NCBI GenBank assembly: GCA_012032975.1 | Contig: JAAUPU010000142.1 | Span: 1 to 7,061 of the forward strand | Source of the DNA: Caldilineaceae bacterium | Lineage (GTDB): Bacteria > Chloroflexota > Anaerolineae > Caldilineales > Caldilineaceae | Direction: 5' to 3' | DNA: 7,061 nt | In this document: one piece after another, positions 1-6,128 of the stretch | How the letters are laid out: each line of letters opens with the position of its first letter | Numbering within the stretch: the first letter of the stretch is position 1 | Notes under the pieces: generated by a model | The model's database searches: none | Seen by the model: the letters and a program-made list of their open reading frames with translations, nothing else | What the model was told of the DNA's origin: nothing | Made by a program: the position numbers and the translations under genes

Positions 1-1721
1 CCGGCTGGGCGCTGCTCGGCGCGGCGATCGTCCTCGGCAGCCTCGTGCTGTCGCGCACCGGCGGGCTCGCCGAACCCGTCGCCGACGGCGACATTCCCCG
101 CAATCGCACCATGGTTGTGGCGGATATGAGTCCGTATGGCCCTCCCGAGATGTGGAGTCCGTACAATCTGGGCGGCACCCACCAGCAGGGTATTGCGTTG
201 TTCCACGAGCCGCTGGTCTTTGCCGATATGCTGGACGGTCACGAATATCCGTGGCTGGCCGAAAGCTGGGAGTATAACGACGACGCCACCGAGATCACCT
301 ATCATCTGCGCGAGGGCGTCACGTGGAGCGATGGCGAGCCTTTCACCGCCGATGATGTCGCGTACACGCTGAACACGCTGCGCGATTTGGGCAGCGAGGT
401 CAGAACCGGTGGCGTCTATCAGACCTTTGTGAAGGAAGCCGAGGCCGTCGACGATCTGACGGTCAAGATCAGCTTCAATGGGCCATCGCCCCGCTTCCAC
501 GATGAGGTGATCGTTTCCAAGGGCGATATCGGCACATTTATCGTCCCTCAGCATATCTGGGAGGGGCAAGACTGGGCCGAATACACGGCCTACAATGATG
601 GCGCCGGGCCAGTGTCCACGGGTCCTGGCGCTTCTCGTTCGCCGACGATCACGCGACGCATTATCGACCGTGTGAAAACCTGCGACGAGTGGTGGGCCTG
701 CCGCACCGGCTTTGCCGAGTTGCCTGAGGTCGAACGCTTCGTACAGGTCGCCATCGCCGACCAGCAGGGCCAGGCGACTGCCCTGATCCGCAACGAGATC
801 GACCAGACCCATGACCTGCGCGTCGACCTCATCGAGAAGATCCTGGAAGAGAACCCGGACGCCACCACCTGGACTGGCCGTGAAGGTCCCTATGGCATGG
901 TCTCCTGGTGGCCAACCATTTTGCACCTGAACAACCAGGACAAGCATCTGAGCAACCCCGATGTGCGTTGGGCGATCAACCGCTACGTCGATCGTGCCAA
1001 GCTGATCGATTTCGCCTTCGACGGCAATGGTCAGGAGTCTGTCTGGCCCTTCCCGCCCTTTAAGGGCCTCCAGGCCAGCATCGACAATCTGGCCGATCTG
1101 GACGCCGAATATCAACCGGGCCTTTACGATCCGGCCGATGGCGATGCGCGTCTGACCGCTGCCGGTTACACGAAGAATGCGGACGGCATTTGGGCCGACG
1201 CCGAGGGCGATACGATCAAGTGTCCCATCGCCAGCCTGCCCCACTTCTCGGACTCTGGCCCGGTTCTTGCCGAAATGTTGAAGCAAAGCGGCATTGACGC
1301 CTCCTACTCCGAACCGCCAGATGTCGGTGGCCAACTCTCTACCGGCGACTACACCTGTGGTCTCTTCGGTCTGAGTGGCGCCATGTCAGCCAGCCTCTAT
1401 CGCAGCCTGCTTGCCTTCACGACCGGCAATACAGCCAACTGGTACCAGTATTCGAATCCAGACTATGACGCCCTCGTGGCCGAGTTGGCAGACACAGCCG
1501 ACGAGGCGAAAGCACGCGAGTTGGAAGCAGCCGCCATGGAAATTTGGCTCAACGACATGCCGTCGGTCAACCTGTTGCAATTCTATAACCGGACGGCCAA
1601 CAATGGCCATTACTGGTCGAACTGGCCCTCGACGGTCACCGATCCGTACATGAACGGGATTCACATGCACACGGGCTTCCCGTACACCTTGCTGCAACTC
1701 AAGGCAACGGATGCACCCTAG
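1..1721 (+). CDS. ABC transporter substrate-binding protein, SBP_bac_5 family (5' partial, local frame slip inside)
   Basis: Extracellular solute-binding protein of the Opp/Dpp class, which captures a peptide or similar solute and hands it to the membrane permeases. The frame is open from the left edge (first full codon at 3) and begins with a hydrophobic stretch, [15 protein letters not shown], that reads as a signal peptide or anchor, so the GTG at 45 is internal and the true start lies outside. No lipobox Cys is visible; GLA-E just after it could be a signal peptidase I site. The family signature lies at 255-374 ([28 protein letters not shown]). [12 protein letters not shown] and a C-terminal [14 protein letters not shown] block are also typical. 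It ends at TAG 1719-1721. Oddity: between 626 and 659 the family-like sequence [14 protein letters not shown] is one frame off, so the in-frame text there ([11 protein letters not shown]) is probably false. Class assignment is firm; the substrate is unknown. Confidence 0.93.
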   Translation, partial: GWALLGAAIVLGSLVLSRTGGLAEPVADGDIPRNRTMVVADMSPYGPPEMWSPYNLGGTHQQGIALFHEPLVFADMLDGHEYPWLAESWEYNDDATEITYHLREGVTWSDGEPFTADDVAYTLNTLRDLGSEVRTGGVYQTFVKEAEAVDDLTVKISFNGPSPRFHDEVIVSKGDIGTFIVPQHIWEGQDWAEYTAYNDGAGPVSTGPGASRSPTITRRIIDRVKTCDEWWACRTGFAELPEVERFVQVAIADQQGQATALIRNEIDQTHDLRVDLIEKILEENPDATTWTGREGPYGMVSWWPTILHLNNQDKHLSNPDVRWAINRYVDRAKLIDFAFDGNGQESVWPFPPFKGLQASIDNLADLDAEYQPGLYDPADGDARLTAAGYTKNADGIWADAEGDTIKCPIASLPHFSDSGPVLAEMLKQSGIDASYSEPPDVGGQLSTGDYTCGLFGLSGAMSASLYRSLLAFTTGNTANWYQYSNPDYDALVAELADTADEAKARELEAAAMEIWLNDMPSVNLLQFYNRTANNGHYWSNWPSTVTDPYMNGIHMHTGFPYTLLQLKATDAP

Positions 1722-1764
1722 CGTTTAGGTTGCTCGTACCACCGGTCTCCGGTGAAGCACGGTA

Positions 1765-1802
1765 TTCCCGTGCGCACACAGTGCGGGCACGGGAAGTTTT
1801 TT
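1765..1802 (+). terminator. Rho-independent terminator between binding protein and permease genes
   Basis: A perfect 9-bp stem, TTCCCGTGC (1765-1773) against GCACGGGAA (1787-1795), encloses a second 4-bp stem GCAC/GTGC (1774-1777 with 1781-1784) with an ACA loop. After one G comes a run of six T (1797-1802). It lies 44 nt past the binding-protein stop and 58 nt before the permease 1 start. A smaller hairpin, CACCGG-TCT-CCGGTG (1740-1754), precedes it. Partial termination here would give more binding protein than membrane components, as is common for this transporter class; that role is inferred. Confidence 0.88.
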
Positions 1803-1859
1803 AGAGAAGAACCCCGCGTCAGCCCTGTCCTATACCCTGTCCCAGATCGTTGGCATCCA

Positions 1860-2866
1860 ATGACATTCGACTATTTTATCAGGCGCCTTTTCCAGTTCTT
1901 CCTCATTGCTTTTCTGGCCGCGACGATCAACTTCTTCTTTCCACGCATGTCTGGCCAGGATCCTATCAAGCAAAAACTGATCCAGCTTCAGAGCCAGGGC
2001 GTGAACGTATCGAGTGAGGAAGTCGCCGGCTTGATCGAGACCTACAACGCCAAGTTTGGGCTGGACCAACCTTTGTGGCGCCAATATCTGAACTATCTCG
2101 GCAACATGGCTCGGCTGGACTTTGGGGTTTCCATCTCAAATTATCCGTCCACGGTCCTATCCATGCTGCGGAGGGCGATTCCGTGGACGGTGGGGCTGCT
2201 TTTGGTTGCGACCCTGATCAGCTTTACCATTGGCACCGTCGTCGGCGCATTGCTGGCCTGGGGCAAAGCGCCCTATTTCTTACGTGTGATCTTTCCTGCC
2301 TTTTTACCTTCTCGGCGGTGCCGTTCTATCTGATGGGCATCATTCTGCTCTATATCTTCGCCTTTCAAATTCCTATCTTTCCTCTCTTTGGCGGCTTCAG
2401 CACGGAAAAGATTCCCGAGTTTAGCGCAGACTTTGCCTTCGACATTGCCCACCATTCGGTTCTGCCGGCGTTGGCCATCATTTTGGCGCAGGTGGGCTTC
2501 TGGGCCATGGGCATGCGCTCGATGATGGTTACCATTCAAGGTGAGGACTACATGCTCCAGGCAGAAGCAAAGGGGCTAAAGGGACCGCGCATCTTCTATC
2601 GCTATGCCATGCGCAACGCGATTTTGCCCCAAATTACGGGGTTGGCTCTTTCGTTGGGCACCATCATTTCAGGCGCTATCCTGGTCGAAGTCGTCTTTGG
2701 CTATCCCGGCGTAGGCAGCGTCCTGTTGCAGGCTGTACGTGGCTTTGACTGGTTTGTGATCCAGGGCATCGTCTTCCTGATCATTCTCTCTGTGGCCTTC
2801 TCTATGTTGGTGATCGATCTCATCTATCCTCTGCTAGACCCGCGCATCAGCTACAGGAGAGAGTAG
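1860..2866 (+). CDS. ABC transporter permease 1, DppB/OppB type, interrupted by a -1 type frameshift at 2301-2305
   Basis: Inner-membrane permease forming half of the importer channel. I chose ATG 1860 because MTFDYFIRRLFQFFLIAFLA is the usual N-terminus (first membrane helix) of this family, and because an upstream in-frame GTG at 1752 would force translation through the terminator hairpin. No Shine-Dalgarno is seen before 1860. The first frame runs 148 sensible residues to F148 (2301-2303), then drifts to a stop at 2331-2333. The family sequence resumes at 2306 as TFSAVPFYLMGIILLYIF in another frame and continues to TAG 2864-2866. Adding one base to the T5 run at 2301-2305 restores a 335-residue protein of normal length. 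The cytoplasmic EAA loop that docks on the ATPase is at 2564-2629 (EAKGLKGPRIF then NAILP), followed by VEVVFGYPGVG. The gene is either broken or mis-sequenced; the identity is secure. Confidence 0.88.
2855..2860 (+). promoter_or_regulatory. Shine-Dalgarno site for permease 2
   Basis: AGGAGA lies 7 nt before GTG 2868. It favours this GTG over the in-frame ATG at 2877, which would be 16 nt from the site. It sits within the last codons of permease 1, and the two genes are 1 nt apart. Confidence 0.75.
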
Positions 2867-2867
2867 C

Positions 2868-3799
2868 GTGACTGAAATGGACGGAACGATCGCGCCTGCA
2901 AGCCAGATGGCAGCCATTGACCCGGAGCCAGTCTCCCCATCCAGCAAAACCCGGAATTTTTTTCTCTATCTGCGGCGTAACCCGGCGTTGATCGCCGGCG
3001 CGCTGCTTTTGCTGCTCATCGCTCTCTTTGTCATCGTTGGGGCCATGGTGACAGACCCCGAAGACGCCAAGCCACTTTCATACCGACCTAGCCAAGAGCC
3101 TTCCGCCGAACATTGGTTGGGCACCGACCGCTTGGGCAAAGACATCCTGGCGGTCATGGTGGAAGGCACGCCGCAGACCATCCGCATTGGCCTGATTGCC
3201 GGAACCATCGGTGTGGCCATCGGCACGATACTCGCCTTCTTCAGCGGCTATTATGGCGGCAGGTTTGATACGGTGACCAAGTCCACGGTGGACATCCTGC
3301 GCACGGTCCCGGCATTGCTCGTGTTGGTGATCATCGCGATTTCGATCCCTGGCACGATGTCTGTCGAAATGATGGCCCTGATCGTGGCCGCGCTCGCCTG
3401 GCTCGGACCCACGCGCGTGCTGCGTTCCCAGGTGCTGGTCATCCGGCAGCAATCCTATGTTGAACTGGCCCGTTTCACCGGCATGAGCGGTCCCGAGATC
3501 ATCATCAAAGAGATGATGCCCAACCTGATGCCCTTCATCGTCGCAGTCTTTATCACCGCCGTCTCCGGCGCGGTTCTGGCGTCGATTGGGTTGGAAGCGC
3601 TCGGTCTCGGCCCGTTCGAGGCCAACACGCTGGGCATGACCGATCTACTGGAATATCTGGTATGCATCGTTTGATCAACGGCTGGTGGTGGTGGTGGGCG
3701 CCCCCCATCGTGGTCATCGTCATGCTCTTTGTCGGCCTTTTTCTCATCTCTCAGGGCCTGGATGAATGGGCCAACCCACGGCTCAGGAAGCGCGTCTAA
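2868..3799 (+). CDS. ABC transporter permease 2, DppC/OppC type, with two frameshifts near its C-terminus
   Basis: Second membrane subunit of the importer channel. Residues about 29-62 match the OppC N-terminal region (LYLRRNPALIAGALLLLLIA, one membrane helix), then HWLGTDRLGKDILA (about 82-95), and a BPD_transp_1 domain with its EAA loop at about 199-222 (ELARFTGMSGPEIIIKE, MMPNLMP). The opening frame is family-like to T258 (3639-3641), then runs to a false stop at 3672-3674. The next piece, IYWNIWYASFDQR, is in a second frame (3643-3681), and the tail, WWWWWAPPIVVIVM to GLDEWANPRLRKRV, is in a third (3683-3799, stop TAA 3797-3799). Dropping one base near 3642 and one near 3682 (or adding two at each site) gives a protein of about 309-311 residues, normal for the family. 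The stop overlaps the next start as TAATG. Identity is firm; whether the gene is functional is uncertain. Confidence 0.87.
3785..3790 (+). promoter_or_regulatory. Shine-Dalgarno site for ATPase 1
   Basis: AGGAAG lies 8 nt before ATG 3799. It supports that ATG, which overlaps the permease 2 stop (TAATG), over the in-frame upstream start at 3766, which would lie within the permease tail. Confidence 0.65.
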
Positions 3800-4848
3800 T
3801 GGCTGAATTGACCCATGCAACCGGCACAGAATTGACTGGCACAGAATCGGCTGGCCCGGTTCTGCAAGTAAACGATCTGCATGTCCACTACGAAACCGCG
3901 GACGGCGCGGTAAAGGCCGTCAGCGGCGTCAATTTGACCCTGCACGCCGGCGAACGCCTGGCGCTGGTCGGCGAATCTGGCTGTGGCAAGACGACCCTGG
4001 CATTGGCCCTCATGCGGCTGACCCGACCACCGGCCAGAATCGTCCAGGGCGAGGTGATCCTCGATGGTCGCGATCTGCTCAAGCTGAGTGAAGAAGAGAT
4101 GCGGCTGGCCCGGCTCGACGACGTCTCGCTGGTCACTCAGGCCGCCATGAATGCGCTCAACCCGGTCATGCGCATCGAAGACCAGATCATCGACGGGCTG
4201 GAAGACCATGGCTACGAGTACAGCAAAGCCGAATTTCGCGAGCAGATCTACTCATTGCTGGAGCATGTGGGTCTGGATGCAAGCGTGGCCCGCATGTATC
4301 CCCACGAGTTGAGCGGCGGCATGAAGCAGCGCGTCGCCATGGCAACCGCCACCGCGCTCAAGCCCAAGCTGATCATCGCGGACGAGCCGACAGCGCGCTG
4401 GATGTGGTTGTGCAGCGCCAGGTGATGACCACGTTGGGACGGCTCCAGAAGGAGACCGGCGCGGCGGTGATTCTCGTGGGCCACGACATGGGCTTGATCG
4501 CACAGTTTGCGGACCGGGTGGGCGTGATGTATGCCGGCAAATTGGTGGAGCTGGTGCCGATCCGACAGATCGTCGAAGAGCCGCTCCATCCCTATTCAGA
4601 GTTGCTGCTTCAGAGCGTGCCTGGCCTGGGTGAAAAACGCGATCGCCTCGTTGGCATTCCGGGGGATGCCGCCACGCCTGGTGAATCTGCCCCCCGGCTG
4701 TCTCTTTGCGCCACGCTGCCCCAGGGCAATGGACCATTGTGTCCAGGTCACGCCAGAATTTGAATTGATGGACGATGGACGGCAGGTTGCCTGTCACCTC
4801 TATTCCGAACCGACCGTGGGTGAACGTCAACTGGAGGCTGGCGCGTGA
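3799..4848 (+). CDS. ABC transporter ATP-binding protein 1, DppD/OppD type, with two compensating frameshifts
   Basis: Cytoplasmic ATPase powering the importer. In the first frame: Walker A GESGCGKT (58-65), Q-loop Gln114 in VTQAAMNALNPV, signature LSGGMKQR (171-178) and Walker B LIIADE (191-196). Right after DEPT (4390-4392) the frame breaks, giving a false ending ARWMWLCSAR with a stop at 4423-4425. The expected D-loop ALDVVVQRQV resumes at 4395 in another frame; one added base gives DEPTSALD. The switch-region His (about residue 229, VGHDMG) and the oligopeptide C-terminal motif PLHPY follow. A second shift at the G5 run 4661-4665 (one G too many) moves the end, GMPPRLVNLPPGCLFAPRC, back into the first frame, to TGA 4846-4848. 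Corrected, it is about 349 residues, normal for the family. Four C-terminal Cys (about 301, 307, 314, 332) match the Cys pattern of this subfamily. It overlaps ATPase 2 by 4 nt (GTGA). Confidence 0.9.
4833..4837 (+). promoter_or_regulatory. Shine-Dalgarno site for ATPase 2
   Basis: GGAGG lies 7 nt before GTG 4845 and within the last codons of ATPase 1. This decides the GTG start, and with the GTGA overlap it suggests coupled translation. Confidence 0.75.
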
Positions 4849-5888
4849 CGGCAATTCTCGAACTCAAGCACGTTTCAAAGGTCTTCAGCAGTGGCACATT
4901 TACCAAGCGCCGCACAGTGGCGGTAGAGAATGTCTCGCTCTCTATCCCCTCGGACGCATCGACCATGACCGCGGTCGCGGGCGAGAGTGGCAGCGGAAAG
5001 ACAACCCTTTCGCGCCTGCTCTTGGGTGTGACGAGACCCAGCTCTGGCCAGGTCCTCTATGATGGCAACGAATTGGCGACCATTACCGGCAAACAGCGCA
5101 AACGTTTTCTGCGCGATGTGCAGCCGATCTACCAAGATCCCTTTGGCGTCTACAACCCATTCTACAAGGCGGACCATCTGCTCTTCGCTGCGGTCGCCAA
5201 ATTTGATCTGGCCGAGACGGAGCAGGCAGGGCTTGCGCTGGTCAAGGAGGCGCTGGAGACGGTTGGGCTGCGTCCAGAGGAAGTTTTGGGCCGCTTTCCC
5301 CATCAGTTGAGCGGTGGCCAGCGGCAGCGGATCATGGTGGCGCGCGCGCTGCTTCTCAAACCCCGTGTGATCCTGGCGGATGAACCGGTCTCCATGGTGG
5401 ATGCTTCGCTGCGCGCCACCATTCTGGAAAGCCTGCGTGCGCTGAACCGGGACTTTGGCATTTCGATCCTGTACGTCACCCATGACCTGACGACCGCCTA
5501 CCAAATCTGCGAGAATATCATCGTCATGTATCAAGGGGCGGTGGTCGAGGCCGGCGCGGTTGAAGAAGTAATTCTGAACCCCAAGCATCCCTACACCCAG
5601 CTTCTGGTCAATTCGATTCCGCAGATGAGCGCAGTGCGCGATTGGGAGCGGGACGAAGAGGAAGGGGTCGCGGTCGCCGGTCAGATTCTGGACGAGTCGC
5701 GGCAATCAACCGGCTGCAAATTTGCCAATCGTTGTCCCGCCGCGATGGAAAAGTGCTGGAGCGACCCGCCGGAACTGTTTCGCACAGATCACGCGCGGGT
5801 TGTGCGCTGCTTCCTACATGAAGACCAGCCGGTATTTGCGGAAGGTGACATCTCGAAGATCTTCCGCGCGCCGGCGCCAACCCAGTAA
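4845..5888 (+). CDS. ABC transporter ATP-binding protein 2, DppF/OppF type
   Basis: Second ATPase of the importer, expected to pair with ATPase 1 under the two permeases. It is the only importer gene here that reads cleanly end to end: 347 residues, normal length. Visible motifs are Walker A GESGSGKT (46-53), Q-loop Gln97 (YQDPFGVYNPF), signature LSGGQRQR (155-162), Walker B VILADE (175-180), D-loop MVDA (184-187), switch His213 (VTHD) and the oligopeptide C-terminal motif KHPYTQLL (247-254). Four Cys at 291, 297, 304 and 322 (GCKFANRC, EKC, VRC) form the same pattern as in ATPase 1. In the related Thermoanaerobacter DppD structure, C-terminal Cys of this kind hold an iron-sulfur cluster; a cluster here is inference. 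The GTG start is set by the Shine-Dalgarno and the GTGA overlap. Between Walker B and the D-loop it has EPVSMVDAS, the usual OppF/DppF wording. The substrate is not readable. Confidence 0.96.
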   Translation: MTAILELKHVSKVFSSGTFTKRRTVAVENVSLSIPSDASTMTAVAGESGSGKTTLSRLLLGVTRPSSGQVLYDGNELATITGKQRKRFLRDVQPIYQDPFGVYNPFYKADHLLFAAVAKFDLAETEQAGLALVKEALETVGLRPEEVLGRFPHQLSGGQRQRIMVARALLLKPRVILADEPVSMVDASLRATILESLRALNRDFGISILYVTHDLTTAYQICENIIVMYQGAVVEAGAVEEVILNPKHPYTQLLVNSIPQMSAVRDWERDEEEGVAVAGQILDESRQSTGCKFANRCPAAMEKCWSDPPELFRTDHARVVRCFLHEDQPVFAEGDISKIFRAPAPTQ

Positions 5889-5917
5889 GGCCACAGCAGG
5901 AAAATACACTGAGAATG

Positions 5918-5922
5918 GGAGG
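5918..5922 (+). promoter_or_regulatory. Shine-Dalgarno site for the small membrane protein gene
   Basis: GGAGG, within GGGAGG at 5917-5922, ends 4 nt before ATG 5927. The spacing is slightly short but the match is strong, which is a main reason to accept the small gene as real. Confidence 0.65.
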
Positions 5923-5926
5923 TCTG

Positions 5927-6091
5927 ATGCCCAAAGTGAACTGGGGTGTAAGCGTGGCGTTGGCGGTGGGTATTGGCGCGGCGGTTGGGGTTGCGCTGGA
6001 TGATATGGCGGTGGGCATTGGCGTTGGGGTTGCCATTGCCGTCGTGCTCTTCTTTGCTGGGCGTCGTCAGGCAAAAAAGGGGGATGGCTAG
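5927..6091 (+). CDS. Small glycine-zipper-like membrane protein, 54 residues
   Basis: A short gene of unknown function, 38 nt after the ATPase 2 stop and in the same direction. The protein begins MPKVNWGVSVALAVGIGAAV and is nearly all Gly, Val, Ala and Ile with small residues at regular spacing. Two hydrophobic stretches (about 6-24 and 27-44) are separated by Asp-Asp (25-26), and the end is basic (GRRQAKKGDG). The two halves resemble each other (VGIGAAVGVAL, VGIGVGVAIAV), so it looks like a repeated glycine-zipper unit that could pack as a membrane hairpin and oligomerise. Support for coding is the GGAGG site, a clean stop (TAG 6089-6091) and this coherent composition. Proteins of this appearance are common as uncharacterised glycine-zipper proteins; I know of no defined function. 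It may be co-transcribed with the importer, but nothing ties it to transport. Confidence 0.72.
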   Translation: MPKVNWGVSVALAVGIGAAVGVALDDMAVGIGVGVAIAVVLFFAGRRQAKKGDG

Positions 6092-6104
6092 CTGGAGAGC
6101 TTGC

Positions 6105-6125
6105 GGCGCAGATGGGGTCTGCGCC
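6105..6125. terminator. Hairpin between convergent genes, possible weak bidirectional terminator
   Basis: An 8-bp perfect stem, GGCGCAGA (6105-6112) against TCTGCGCC (6118-6125), with a TGGGG loop. It lies 13 nt past the + strand stop and 3 nt past the - strand stop. No T-run follows on either strand, so it is not a classic Rho-independent terminator; it may instead protect mRNA ends or weakly separate the convergent transcripts. Confidence 0.4.
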
Positions 6126-6128
6126 AAG

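Noticed and set aside
45..47. GTG as the start of the binding protein
   Set aside because: The same frame is open to the left edge and encodes a signal-peptide-like hydrophobic stretch, so the start is outside the window.
1831..1836. TATACC as a -10 promoter element before permease 1
   Set aside because: Only four of six bases match TATAAT and no -35-like sequence lies at a suitable distance, so it is too weak to call.
1752..1859. GTG 1752 as the start of permease 1
   Set aside because: It would place the terminator hairpin inside the coding region, and its 36 extra residues look nothing like the family N-terminus; ATG 1860 does.
2075..2305. An independent + strand gene starting at 2075
   Set aside because: Before 2306 this frame gives non-family text over a region where the other frame encodes conserved permease; only the part from 2306 is real and belongs to permease 1.
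2298..2308. Programmed ribosomal frameshifting in permease 1
   Set aside because: The site is a poor slippery heptamer, no strong downstream stem is evident, and several other unrelated indels occur in the same operon.
3078..3452. - strand His/Asp/Arg-rich open frame
   Set aside because: It is antisense to the conserved core of permease 2, with shadow-like composition.
3662..3799. A separate small gene MHRLINGWWWWW... starting at ATG 3662
   Set aside because: From the Trp run on it is the usual C-terminus of the OppC-type permease, so it is better explained as the shifted tail of permease 2.
4875..5705. A 276-residue open frame on the - strand
   Set aside because: It lies opposite the fully conserved ATPase 2, is rich in His, Arg and Gln as expected of an antisense shadow, and has no recognisable domain.
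5608..6036. Pro/Thr/Ala-rich - strand open frame (MATPTPMPTAI...)
   Set aside because: Its low-complexity text is the complement of the Gly/Val codons of the small membrane protein and the end of ATPase 2.
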